A DNA stretch of 64,000 bases from Trichaptum fuscoviolaceum (lineage: Eukaryota > Basidiomycota > Agaricomycetes > Hymenochaetales > Trichaptaceae): contig CAJSYZ010000001.1 in the NCBI GenBank assembly GCA_910574455.1, positions 2,711,424-2,775,423 of the forward strand. Reading direction: 5' to 3'. Below the pieces are notes generated by a model. It searched no databases, had not been told where the DNA came from, and saw only the letters and a program-made list of their open reading frames with translations. The stretch's first letter is position 1. Each line of letters begins with the position of its first letter. This document shows, piece after piece, positions 10,855 to 22,311 of the stretch. The translations under genes were made by a program, and so were the position numbers.

Positions 10855-12727
10855 CTAACTTTTGCTCTGTATCAAATTAGCCATCTTTCTTCTCCGCCGT
10901 CTTTTCTCCCGTTGGATACGGAACACAATTGCAAACACCACACCTCCCAGAAAACCAGCTATCAAAGCTAGGGCAAGTGTCACTCCGAGTGAAAGTCTAT
11001 GCGTACTGTGCAGCGCCTGCCCAGCGTAAGCAACGGGGGTCGGATCCGCACCCCGAGCATTTTGGAATTGCGCTGCAGCTTGTGATGCATTCGTTGTGCT
11101 CAATAGTCCGATAAGTGGTGAGGAAGTTGACGTATCCGCCTGATGCACGACGTAAACGCTCTGATGGGAGTAACAGGGAAAAACAACGAGTGAATGCGAT
11201 AGTCAGTATGGGGAATAGTTACAAGCAAGCAGCGTGACTTACCCTCAGAAATACATCTCCAAAAAGCCAATCTCCGGAGAACACCTACACGGAATCCAGG
11301 GCCGAGGTTAATCAAATCTGATTTCATTGATCTGAGTGGAATAGCAGACAACACAGAGAAAAAGTGCGAAGAAGAATGAAAAGAAAAAAGCGCCCAAGAC
11401 TCACCCCATCGTTGCTCTGGATGCCCCCCAAGCACCAGCCATCAGACGAGCTGCCTGGAGGCCACCAGCTCACATCTGATGGATCGAGAGGGATCTCGCG
11501 GTGGACTGTATCGTTTCCCAGCACAAGGCCTACTGATATGACGTGATTGCAGCGTACCACCCACCGACCGTCGTCCCCCTTCTGCGCCCCGCCCACGACG
11601 GTCCAGAAGTTATCGACGTCGTGAGTCGGCCCCAGAATGAGCGTCGTGCCCGTGTCCAAGACCGCGATCGGGGACGTCGCGCCCGATACTTTGGATGGGG
11701 ACAGTGCGAAGGGGATTGCGGCACCATTTACAGTAATAGCCTGCAGCGGGAGCTTCCAGTAGTCGTAGTCTGCCCCATCAGAGGAGTATACCGGCGAGTA
11801 GAAGATATCAGACGCTTGATCCGCGTATGCGGGATCGATCTCGCCGATGGAGAACGTGCTATCATTCCCAACGGCGCTCAGTTTGTATGAAAAAAAGCGA
11901 TCCGCAGGATCCAGGTGGGCAAATACGTTTTCTAGCAATGTCCGACCTAAAGTGCTGGATATGGCTGCATCGGATGGAAAGGCGAGTCCTAGAACACCGC
12001 TCACTCCCGTAGCGGATAAACCCATGTTTGATGTTGTGTTTGCCAATGCTATCGTCCGAGAGATCAGCGGGGCGTCGTATGTACGATTTCATGATTCTGC
12101 TCACCTAACACCTGGGAGAAAATCACAAAAGGGCCGAAGAGGACTTCCTCAAAGCCAATAGAGCCGGAGACATTCCCCGTAAGGTAACCAAGATCAAAAG
12201 GAATACTGGACAATTGAAGAGTAGGGCTTGGCTCGTATCTGTTGACGCCAGTACAGTCAGTGTCTGTACAGGCAGTTGTTACGATCCACTGTAGAGTAAC
12301 ACATTCAAGTTGGATCAGTCACATTTTCAGACAACGCATGACAAAAAGGTTTTGGTAAACACGCACTAAATCCGAAGACCCTGTGTCGAATATTACTTCA
12401 AAGACTTGCTCTCCGACGCTGAAGTCACCTTGTGAGCAACTAACGATGTCCTCGCAGGTGAATGACGCACCTTATAGTAAGTATGTATGCACTTTTCACG
12501 CCCTTAAGTCAGCTGAGCTTAACATGCAAAGATACCCATTATAATACATACTATTCATTGGAGTTCTCGAGTTCTTGTTTTCCACTGGTAGTTGAGAACA
12601 ACCTCGAAGTCTCCGTTAGCACAGATGGCTTATCGACTCGACTTAGAGGTACGGTAAACCCAGGATTAGCTGAAGAGCTTGGAGGTTGATTGAGAGCTGC
12701 GGTTGAAGTTGAAGTTAAGGAAGTCAT
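10855..12727 (-). CDS. Aspartic protease (A1/pepsin family) with C-terminal membrane anchor
   Basis: Two-lobed pepsin-type protease. The N-lobe catalytic motif is FDTGSSDL (near 12390) and the C-lobe motif is VLDTGTT (near 11660). Between them are VSGVLGLAFP, DRFFSYKLS, IGEIDP and WKLPLQAITVNG. The C-lobe ends with WCLGGIQSNDG and LFGDVFLRSVYVV. A Ser/Ala linker and one hydrophobic helix (VTLALALIAGFLGGVVFAIVF) follow, then a strongly basic tail QREKRRRRRK, so it is probably a type I membrane protein. No signal peptide is visible after the ATG I chose (MTSLTSTSTAALNQPPSSS). Either a further 5' coding exon exists or targeting is unusual. The region around 12420-12540, just before FDTGSS, probably contains one or two very short exons that I could not place with certainty. 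Confidence 0.82.
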
Positions 12728-13558
12728 GTCTGTTCGGTCGTTATCGTCGTCAAAAGGAAGGTTGGTATTTATTCGAGTCCGTGACGGCTAGAGAAGAGAG
12801 CTCGAGGAAGGCGTGCAGCGCCGCGTTCCGTGCGGCGCGCAGATCCTCGAAGAAGCTCTGAAAACTGGGTTTTCTCTTGACTCGAAAGCTCCGGAAGGTA
12901 ATGAGAGGCAGGAGGTCAGCTTTGCAGCATGTCCGAGCAACAAGCAAGGCCAGTTACAGGCCGAGTCGCAATTGAATAGTACTAGAGCGTCTAAAGTCGC
13001 TTGGCCGAACGAAACGTTTCGGCTGACGTTCGAAAGTCGGGCGACGGTCAGCCATGCCCTATTACTACGGTTCCTAGCCTGTGCCTAACTTGTTCTGGGC
13101 GACTCATAGTCCATATGCGAATCTATGATTTACGCTCAGGTTTAGCAGTGATTCGTTAGCTCAATAGTAAACTTGTTCGTTAGATAGTTCGAGTTCGTGA
13201 TCAAGGATTGTCCGATTGAGAAAGCCATGCACTGGTTTGCTCGAAACAGCGAAGGCCCGTCTATTGCAAACATAGCCAAATAAAAAAATAGAAATGGAAC
13301 TTACGTGAAAGCAGTAGTCGGCGTCAACGAAACACGCACAGATAGCAAGAAATTAATTAAATGTAATGGATTCAAAGCGAAATAAGAGGACATGCTGAGA
13401 TAAAAAATGGTAATATTGGAGTGATGACACCCTACAGCCACAGGAGTAGGAAATCAAGTGAGAAATATATGGAACAGACACTATGTCCGTGAGTATAGTT
13501 GAATAAAGCAACCGGGGAGAGGAGGACGGAGGTAGGATAATAGACAATGTGGGGACAT
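12728..13558. other. Intergenic region between the aspartic protease promoter and the YPT1 3' end
   Basis: About 830 bp. The protease-proximal part has a TATA-like GAATAAATACC about 45 bp upstream of its ATG. The rest shows no coding character and no RNA gene. Confidence 0.5.
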
Positions 13559-14623
13559 TCAGCAGCAACCAGATCCGGATTGTTGCTGGAGCGACTCGCT
13601 CTTACCCGGCGTGATCGTTGATGACTTGCCTGCTGCAGGTGTCGAAGTGGAACCCATGCTGGAAAATTTATTTAGTTAGGAACGTACGTTAAATGGTTGA
13701 TTTAGCTTACCGGTCCTTAATTTCCTTCGCCATCGTCAAGAAGGCTTGCTCCACATTCAAGGCCGTCTTCGCAGAGGTCTCAAGGAAAGGAATCTTGAGC
13801 TGGTCGGCAAACTCCTGCATTGAAAGTCAGACTATTCGAGTACGCGCTCGACAACAATGGAGAACGGACCTTCGCGACGCTGTACTCGACGACCTTCTTG
13901 CTTGTCAGGTCAGACTTGTTTCCCACCAGCAACTTGTTAACACCCTCCGAGGCATAGCGATCAATTTCTTGAAGCCATTGCTTGACATTCGTAAAGGTAT
14001 CTTAACGACGAAATAAGCGTCTAATTGGATATCGCCCAATATTGCCCGCTCACCGTTATCAGTCACGTCGTACACAACAATGATACCGTGTGCACCCCTA
14101 TAGTATGATGACGTGATGGTACGGAAACGTTCCTGTCCTGTTTATCTGTAAGTACAACTTTCCTTTCTCAACAATCGGTTGAGAACTTGCCTGCGGTATC
14201 CCACTAAATATGACGGCGAGTGTAAGTACATGTATGATTGAAGGGCACAAATTTGTTCAAGAAATGATACGCTCGATGTGCGCAAGACAAGAAGGTAAAC
14301 GGTAACACTGCTATTGTGTATACCTTACGCCAACAAGAAACGTACAAGGAATACAGGACTTGTTTCTAACTCACAATCTGTAGTTTCACCGTCTTTCCTT
14401 CCAACTCAATGGTCCTAATCTTGAAGTCCACCCCAATGGTACTGATGTAGCTCTCTGTATAGGTGTCATCTGCGAACCGTAGCAGCAAGCACGACTGTTG
14501 TTGTTACGCATTAGCGTGTAAGCACAGATGAGCGAGCCGACTGCGGAGAAGACAAACCTTTCCAACACCAGAGTCACCGATAAGGAGGAGCTTGAAGAGA
14601 TAGTCGTACTCGCTGGCGTGCAT
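13559..14623 (-). CDS. YPT1: Rab1-family GTPase Ypt1
   Basis: Essential ER-to-Golgi Rab GTPase. Exons on the minus strand give [26 protein letters not shown] (shown in two parts by the intron after GVGK), effector [18 protein letters not shown]3 [20 protein letters not shown]4 GNKSDL and G5 ETSAKT. The C-terminus is GSGCC, a standard double-geranylgeranylation motif. The sequence is near-identical to Ypt1/Rab1 from other fungi over the switch regions. One exon is only 13 nt (14203-14191) and encodes WDTAG. It is followed by an intron (14190-14138) that starts GCAAGT, a GC-AG intron. The tail ahead of GCC is Ser/Thr/Gln-rich, as in Rab1. It is divergent from the Argonaute gene. The window also encodes BET4, a subunit of the enzyme that prenylates it. 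Confidence 0.95.
14191..14203 (-). other. 13-nt microexon of YPT1 followed by a GC-AG intron
   Basis: The exon lies between an acceptor TTTAG and a donor GCAAGT. It supplies W-D-T-A plus the first base of the Gly codon, completing the invariant WDTAGQE motif. No GT donor lies close enough to keep the motif, so the GC donor is the best reading. Intron length is 53 bp. Confidence 0.82.
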
Positions 14624-15039
14624 GACGAAGGAGGAGTGCTTGCTGTCGTGAAAGGTGGAGGTGAGACGGTGATGGAGAGTCAGAGGATGCGGTGTTCTGT
14701 CAGTGGTGCGAGGCCTCTCCGGAGAAGGCCACGCGTTGCACTTGTTTGGCCTTCAAGTTCACTGCCTAGTAAGTGTGACTCGCACCCGTGACCAGTGACG
14801 TCTCATTCCGCGTCTTGAGTTCAGCCGAGACGCGTCGAGTTCAGCCCAGCAGGCGCGCCGTAGCAGCAGACTGGGGCGCAGGGCGCAGCCTTGTTCAAAT
14901 GCCAAATGCTTGCGTGGCTTATCTTCTCCCCTTCTCTTCTTGCTCCTAGTCGACCTTGATCAAGTGCTTCTCAAAACCGATAACCTTACAGGCATATAAT
15001 AGGATATATCATTCTCAAAAGCATAATCTGCTTCCTCTG
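14624..15039. promoter_or_regulatory. Divergent region between YPT1 and Argonaute
   Basis: About 415 bp between the two start codons, with a GC-rich core (14800-14890) and a C/T-rich tract at about 14925-14950 before the Argonaute start. If Argonaute begins at the upstream ATG 14956, the shared region is about 330 bp. Confidence 0.45.
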
Positions 15040-18000
15040 ATGGACCTCCAGCTCGCTATCCGACCTCCTCCCGGGAAACTTGGTGCACCGTACCAAGCTT
15101 ACACAAACCTGTTTGTTGTGAAGGAATGCCCCACCAAACCAATATACCACTACGATGGTAAGTTTTCATCGGTTCGTTGAAGCTTCGCTCATTAATTGGA
15201 TTTGCCACATGAAGTCGGTCTGTAGGATTCTGTCCATCATATGATAAGGAGTCTCATGGCTCGTGTCAGAAATAACCCCCGAGGTTAAGAATGCCCATAA
15301 AGGGAGGAGAATATTCGAGCGATTGCGCACCCACATCGCCCCAAATATATTTACTGGTGCCTGCGCTTTCGACGGAAAGAAGAATTTATTTGCCATAAAC
15401 ATAGCTCCAGTGAATGGAACATATACGGTATGTATCTTCATTGGAATCTGCCTTATACTAACGTCATTCATCGACCTACAGTTCGACGTTAATATGTCAG
15501 ATGTACCTCAAATCTCAGCCGGGCCATCGCGGGCCATCTATCAATTTACGTTGACTAGTGTTGGCGTCATATCACCAGAGTATGAATGCATTTGTACTCT
15601 CTATTCACGCCTTTTGACACCCCCGCATTAGTGACCTGCAGACTGTCTTGAAGGGTCAAGCTTCCGGTGTTCCCGTTTCTACTACTGCAATGCAGGCACT
15701 GAATGTCCTTGTTTCTGAGGCTGCTGCGCTGTAAGCAAGTATCCTAAGGCAGCTATTCCGACCTGAACAAAACCTTCTCAGACGTTTCAAGGTTCATACG
15801 AAAAACAAATTCTATATCGACAAAGGTGTAGAAACATATCGTGGAATAGAGATTTGGAGAGGCTTTTTTCAGTACGCCTATTCTATTTTTCGGATAAAGC
15901 CTTACTGATAATATTTCAGAGCATTGCGTCCTGCGAGTAACCAGTTGCTGGTGAACGTAGATATGGCGACTGGTGTCATGTAGTACCTATCCTTCAATTC
16001 TTCGTCATTTTGTTAACTACTTCTGATAGGTATCAACGTGGTCATCTTCTTGACTTCATCAAAAACTACTTTGAGCTCACTAACCATCGTGAACTTGGTA
16101 GAGTTAACATTGGGCATGAAAAATACCCATTGATAAGAAAGGTATTGAAGGGGTTGAAAATACGCCTAACGCATTCCGGCAAAATTCGCTTTGTGAAATC
16201 TGTCGTTCCTCATGCAGGGGAATACGAGTTTCACACGAACGACGGAGTAACAACTGTCAATGTTAGTGCGCAGTGATAGTAATTGTCAGTCTTTCGCAAG
16301 CTAACGGTGGACCGAACCCTTGAAGGAGTACTTTCTTGAAGTGAAGCACCGCCGTCTTCTCTATCCGAGATACCCGGGCGTTGTAACCACTCGGGACGAG
16401 GTCATACCCTTCGAACTATGTGAAATAGTTGAAGGGCAATTGTTCAGGAAAATGCTTGACAAAGAGATCACGGAAAAGATGCTGAACGCTGCGAAGAAGA
16501 AACCAGCTGAGCGATTCTCAATAATTAAGAACGGCATGGTGGTCAGTCTTAGATTCTCTACTACTCACTCCTCCTGATCGTGTCTTTTTCTTGTAGGAAC
16601 TTGCTATACAGGACTCTCCGTTCATTGCTCAAGCCGGCATGAAGGTTAATTCCGACCCACTGTTGGTTACTGGGCGACTCCTAGCGCCACCTAGCATACA
16701 AGATGGTCCCCACTCCTGTGTGGATGTGATTGCTATTGCTTAATATCTGTTACTTCTTCGAATTGACTACCTTACATAGCCTAGAGATGGTGTATGGAAC
16801 GTTAGAGCTTTGGTGGATCCCATGACAGTCAGGTCCTGGGTTGTGGTAATTCTCGAACCGTCACTGGATAAGGGGCCCGTTATGCACTTCGTAACTAAAC
16901 TGGTGCGTACAATGAGAGAGCTCGGTATGTGATCATTTGTTATGTAGACTAAAGCTCTTACTATTCTTTTGTTTAACTATAGGAATGAGTACGTTCGTCA
17001 CCTTAACCACCACTGCAGGATTACTGATGTCGTACTTCAGCTGTCATTGAGACGCAACCCAGAATTTTACATATGCTTTCCATGAATGGGATCCAAAAGG
17101 TACGGATGATGTAGTATTGACAATTCCACGTGTTTCATCAGTGTTACTCAGGAGTTGACAGCCCCGCCCAAGTTTCTACTGGCGATACTACCGGACTATG
17201 GTTTTAGCGTGAAGAAAGATGTCAAACAATTCGGAGACATAGTGCATGGCGTACCAACTCAATGCGTTGTACGTTCCTTTCGCACAGCCTTTTGCGGAGC
17301 GCTTTAGTGATGACTCGTGAACAGCTTAGTCGTCATGTCTTAGCTTCCAAAAACGCCTATCTGAAGAATCTTATATTAAAGTGAAGTTGTTTTCTTTTTG
17401 CAAAAGATTTCCATAACATACCTACCGCAGAATAAACGTGAAGATTGGCGGTACAAACTATATTCCCATCGGCCCATCCATCGATTGGTTCAAAGAGGGA
17501 AAAACAACCGTCATAGGTAATGTGTCACTGCCGTTCGTTCGTTTTGAAGATATAATAGCTGATAATTTTTGTAATTAGGAGCTGATGTTACACACCCTGC
17601 TCCGGGTGTCGCAAGGCCCTCAGTGGCAGCACTGGTAGCTTCAGTAGACGGGATGGCAACACAATACATAGCTAGGTGTTCAGTGCAAGCCCCTCGCTTA
17701 GAGATGATCGAAGACCTCAAGAATCTAATGAATGTGAGTATTCTGATTGGGAATTCATTCTTGGCTAAAGAGTTGCAATCTTCAGCACATGTTGCAAAAA
17801 TTTTATCAATACAGACAACATGTCTCTAATTCTAAATGTGTGCAAGTACCATTGTGGCCGGAGAGAATTATATTCTTCCGTGATGGGGTTTCGGAGGGGG
17901 AGATCGAGACCGTTATGAACTACGAAATCGCGAAGGTAGAAGGTAAGTCTATGCTCAAACGCACATGGTGACTCTGCCGCTAACTGTTTTCCTTCCTTGC

Positions 18001-18739
18001 AGAGGCCTTAAAAGAATTCTGTGCTACAAAACAAATTACTTCAAAGCCTAAAGTTACGTTCATCGTTGTCGGCAAAAGACACCATGTGCGATTCCTCCCC
18101 AAGGACCCAAGAACTGCGGACAAAAGCGGAAATTGCCCAGCAGGTTTCGTGGTCGACAGCCAACTGACGTGTCCTGGCATGTGGGACTTCTATTTGCAGT
18201 CGCATCAGGGTTTGCTAGGTAGTGAGTAGAAGCAGCACTACGATTTCTCGAAATAACTTCTTACGATCAGTGACAGCTTCGAGGCCAAGTCACTACATCG
18301 TCATCAAGGACGAAAATCAATTCAGTTCAGACAGGTACATGCTCGTTCATACTGTCACAAATAAACAACTGCTTCCCGTTTTTCATAGACTTCAGTCCTT
18401 CGCCTACGCATTATGCCACGTCCACGCGAGATCAATGCGATCTGTCTCTATACCAGCGCCTGTTTATTGTAAGACATGCATCATTATAATTCTCAAGTGC
18501 ATAAGCTAATTGTCTCTCTTTCAAAGATGCCCATGTAAGTACAGCATTGTGCATCACATGCTAAGATAACCCTCATCAAATCCCAGCTTGCATGTTCCCG
18601 GGCAGATATTCATTTCAACCCGAATCTCAATTATGAGGATGATGCCTCATTTGATGGGACTGAGCTTGATATGCAAACATGGATCAATGGTTTCGCTAAT
18701 GTACATCCAAACTTAAGCACGAAAATGTACTTCATGTAA
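15040..18739 (+). CDS. AGO: Argonaute (PAZ-PIWI) protein
   Basis: Small-RNA-guided silencing effector of about 850 residues over roughly 20 exons. I followed most of the reading frame across the introns without finding a disabling change; one junction near 16720-16780 stays ambiguous. N domain: [19 protein letters not shown] and [15 protein letters not shown]. Linker 1: [13 protein letters not shown] and [12 protein letters not shown] part: [19 protein letters not shown]2: [15 protein letters not shown]. Mid: [10 protein letters not shown] and [22 protein letters not shown] (first Asp), [10 protein letters not shown] (glutamate finger), [12 protein letters not shown] (second Asp) and YYAHLACSRAD (His). 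So the D-E-D-H slicer set is complete. It ends STKMYFM. The N-terminus is short; the Gly/Arg-rich tail of many Argonautes is absent if translation starts at 15040. An in-frame ATG at 14956 adds 28 residues. Confidence 0.93.
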
Positions 18740-18933
18740 AATACGAACTTCGACTGTTATCCGGACAACTCAAAGTTAATATCATATAATCTGGACGACA
18801 TTACATCGCAAACCACGTACATTCCAATGATCCCATCATCAAGAGTGCATTTGCTAATCTGGTATAGGTCACAACTTGTCTACTGCTGCTAGACAATCAG
18901 CTGTTATGAACTCCTCAAATACAGTAAAACATG

Positions 18934-19038
18934 TGCCCCATGGCTCAGTTGGCTAGAGCGCATGACTGTTACTACTATTAATCAGCACTTGATTAAGATT
19001 CAATCATGAGGTCGAGAGTTCAAGCCTCTCTGGGGCAG
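18934..19038 (+). tRNA. tRNA-Asn (anticodon GTT) with a 31-nt intron
   Basis: Cloverleaf read by eye. A 7-bp acceptor stem TGCCCCA / TGGGGCA is followed by discriminator G at 19038. The D arm is GCTC...GAGC with loop AGTTGGCTA. The anticodon stem CATGA / TCATG encloses loop C-T-G-T-T-A-A once bases 18972-19002 are removed. The T arm is GAGAG-TTCAAGC-CTCTC. The anticodon at 18968-18970 is GTT. The intron lies one base 3' of the anticodon, the normal eukaryotic position. Discriminator G agrees with Asn identity. The first acceptor pair is T-A, less common than G-C at this position. Confidence 0.9.
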
Positions 19039-19284
19039 TTAATCTTTTATATCATTTCCAATTTTTTAAATTCTAATCCTGAGTACTAATGCTTGTACAA
19101 TCTCATAACGCCTGATTCTTTACATCTTATTTTTCAATTTGACCCTTTATCCATAAAAATATCAACATTTGGAAGTGCAAGATGTTTTCGAATTGAAGAT
19201 GTTATGTGCAATACACTGTCCTATACTAATATGTCTTTCTCCTAGTTTTACTGCTCTATCTACGCGAAAACCCTTGACCATTGA

Positions 19285-20900
19285 TCACCACCCACGCTTA
19301 CTTAGGAGGCCTCCTTTTAAATTATCATCGCTAAAAGTTTGGTGAGCATTGCGGAGGATCTATACTAATCAGTATGGCTTACATGGTTAGTCCTACCATG
19401 GCTTCTCCGAGATCTTCAGAGATCTGTGTGTGTGTATAACTAAGCCAACGATAGGATGAGATAAGAAAGTAATTCATACTTCAGCAAGCATTTTTGGATT
19501 GTTGTAGTGCGTTACCTAAATGTTGTTGTGTTATGGTTATGAATTATATATGCTGGTCTATGTACTCACTGCTTGGACAATTGCCCGAGCCCGTTTAGCT
19601 GGGTCACCGGACTAAGAATTAAACGGTAAGAGTGTATTATAGAGTACATGTACGATGCTCGTGTCTTACGTTGAATATGCCCGAACCCACAAAGACTGAA
19701 TTATATTGTTAATGTGCTGCTATTTGTGGAGAAATAGAACTACTAACCTCCGTCGCATCCAAGTTGCATCATGAGCGCAGCATCGGCTTGAAGCCCAAGT
19801 CAGACAAATTGCTCACGTGCATCGTTCAGTAATGAAAGCTCACCCGGAGTCGCGAGACCTCCAGCCGCAAAGCTAACGACCGGTAGGCGTTTCAGCCGAG
19901 CAACCTCCTTAAGTAGGTGGAACGGCGCCTGGAGGTCCTTCGCAAACGCGTACAGCTCCTCGTCATTCATGGCACTGGCTCGGCGGATGTCAGACATGAC
20001 CGCTCGCTGGTGGCGAACAGCCTCGACAACGTTGCCGGTACCGGCCTCGCCTTTCGTACGAATGAATGCCGCTCCTTCGGATATCCGCCGGAGCGCCTCG
20101 CCAAGGTTCTTCGCTCCGCAGACAAAGGGCACCTTGAACGTATGCTTGTTGATGTGGTGTTGCTCATCCGCAGGCGTCAGTACTTCAGACTCATCGATGT
20201 AGTCAACGCCGACAGCCTGGAGGATCTGGTATCGGAAATGTATAATTAAGCACTTGATGTGGCTAAGGTGAACTTTATGGATTTTCTTACCTGCGCCTCT
20301 ACGAAATGGCCGATACGAACTTTTGCCATGACCGGAATCGTCACAGCTTCGATGATCTCCTTAATCATCTTCGGGTCACTCTATATGCACCGCCAATCGT
20401 GATTTATGAGCATGAATTAACCTGAAATTGTTGTCCAGACTTACCATACGTGCCACTCCGCCTTCCTTCCTGATATCTGCTGGTACCCTTTCCAGCGCCA
20501 TAACAGCGCAGGCGCCTGCCTCCTCGGCTATACGAGCCTACAGGACTTCATAAGAAAGATAGTTAATCTACCGGGATTATTTGTACCTGCTCAGCGTTCG
20601 TGACGTCCATGATGACACCTCCCTTTTACAGAACTCAATTAAGCCATCGCAGCACATCGGGTCAGACTAATCCCTCACTTTAAGCATCTGCGCGAGCCCA
20701 GATTTCACCTGATACAGGATCAATGAGCGCTCAGATTCGTGAACTTAAACTTAAAGATAGTTCACCTGAAATGTGCCCAGATTGCTGCTACCGAGAGCGT
20801 CCCGACCGCCAGGTTGGATGCGAGATGGAAGTGTGGGTGCTGTGCCATTGGCAGGCACGGGGGGTTGAACGATGGGCGTCGCGGTACCAGTTGTAGACAT
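19285..20900 (-). CDS. PDX1: Pyridoxal 5'-phosphate synthase catalytic subunit (PdxS/Snz1/Pdx1)
   Basis: Makes PLP (vitamin B6) from ribose 5-phosphate, glyceraldehyde 3-phosphate and ammonia supplied by the glutaminase partner Pdx2/Sno. The start at 20900 gives a 45-residue tail and then [17 protein letters not shown]. Core segments are [22 protein letters not shown], with the catalytic-Lys region [51 protein letters not shown], then [29 protein letters not shown] (joined over three exons). The last exons give [26 protein letters not shown] and a GLLSKRGW end at 19285. An open frame that stops near 19800 might suggest truncation, but four or five further short exons restore the family C-terminus, so the gene is intact. 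No Pdx2 gene is in the window. It is head-to-head with CBP3. Confidence 0.94.
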
Positions 20901-21199
20901 TTTATGCGAATAAAACTAATAAAAATGGAGGACGACAAGATAGTTAAAAATTGGAGGGAGGAGAAATGTGTCTTGTGCTTGTGCGTAGCGTATGTACTAA
21001 GTATATGCTTCGGCCGGTACAAGCAGAAACATCCGCACTAAATATAGCTTTGTGCAGGTGCAGTGACTCAGCACCGCTCACGTGGACTTACTCTGAATTT
21101 AGACGCGTCGCAACTTTTCTGTCGCTTCAAGCTTCGACTTGAACGCGTCCGAAAAATTAGCCTTTGTTCCTTTCGACAGACTCTTATTGTCTAGACAGA
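20901..21199. promoter_or_regulatory. Divergent promoter between PDX1 and CBP3
   Basis: About 300 bp separates the two start codons. It includes a TATA-like AATATAG at about 21040 and a short CTCACGTGGAC stretch (21078-21088) with a CACGTG E-box-type palindrome. I infer shared regulatory DNA from the spacing only. Confidence 0.5.
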
Positions 21200-22311
21200 A
21201 TGTTAAGAGCATCACGGAGCGCATTACCACGACTTCAATCTCGCAAGCCGTCCCGTGTTTCCCAATGGCGTAGCTTTGCAGCTGGTCCTTCCATTCCTCC
21301 AAAAGAACCTGCTCCCCCCAAAGCATATGTATACAAAAAACCTCCTTCGCCACCGGAGACATGGTTAGCTCAGTACCTTAGACGAAATCCTCGGGCGATG
21401 GCGGCGTTTAAGTCGATTACAGGGGCTCTAGGAATGGGGAATCCTAGGCAGGTTGCTGGCCAGGTTTCCTTTCATTACTACCAAGATGCGTGTATTGCCC
21501 GAGACCAGCAGGAGCGTGAATTTTGGCTGAATGGTGAGCGGACCATTTTTCAGTCTTGCGTTCATAAATTTGACAACTTTCAATTCGATGTAGAGTGTCG
21601 TCTACCCCCAACTTTCCAGACCTGGTTCACAGTGACAAACTTGCATGTTTGGCTTCTCACTGTTCGCTTTCGCGCATTGCCCCCACCGTATGGGGATAAT
21701 TTTGTACAAGGTACGTGTGCAGGTCAATAGGTGGACATTGTTCATGTTGAGATTTGTACCCAGGTATCATCGATCATTTCTTCCTAGACGTCGAGGATCG
21801 AATACGTGCCGCGCTCAGCAAAAAAGCCCCAGAACGGATCGTCACTCGTCAAATGAAGATATTCCGTGAGCAATGGAATGGTCTGGGACTTACCCTTGAT
21901 TATGCACTCGGCCTCTCGTCTCCGTATTCATCTGTGCAAAGGAATGACGGAGATGCTGAAATGGCAGCTGCCGTGTGGCGGAACTTCCTTGGTGCTCGTG
22001 GCGCGCACGGGATTGACGATCCTGGCTTGGGCAAAGTGCGCCATGCCATCAATATCTCCGGCGAGTATGGGAAAGAGAAGCTGCCAAAAGATCGCGCAGA
22101 GGAAGTCTTGAAGAAGTTAGAGGAGACAGACGATGGATCGGGCGTATACGACTTCGTCGGGGAAGAGACGGATCTCTATGTCAAGTATCCTGAGCTGATG
22201 TACACCCTTGTCAGGTACATTCGAAGGGAGTTGGTGAGATTAGATGGTATCAGTGACAAACAAATTTTGTCAGGCAAGGGTGTTGGTGACTTCGGGAAGA
22301 TCGTCGAGTAG
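21200..22311 (+). CDS. CBP3: Ubiquinol-cytochrome c chaperone Cbp3 (UQCC1), mitochondrial
   Basis: Assembly factor for complex III that helps cytochrome b synthesis and folding with Cbp6. Two exons: 21200-21710 and 21764-22311, joined in phase as VQG-IIDHFFLD. The first 30 residues (MLRASRSALPRLQSRKPSRVSQWRSF) are basic and Ser-rich, an import presequence. A Pro-rich linker (IPPKEPAPPKAYVYKKPPSPP) follows. The chaperone domain shows TWFTVTNLHVWLLTVRFRAL, then DHFFLDVEDRIRAAL and MKIFREQWNGLGLTLDYAL, the hallmarks of the Ubiq_cyt_C_chap family. A C-terminal extension after HGIDDPG is more variable. I chose the ATG at 21200 rather than the upstream in-frame ATG at 21164 because it directly precedes the presequence. 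Confidence 0.92.

Noticed and set aside
19285..20132. PDX1 looks truncated, with its main open frame ending near 19800
   Set aside because: The frame stops inside an intron. Four or five later short exons restore [35 protein letters not shown] and a normal end, so this is not a pseudogene.
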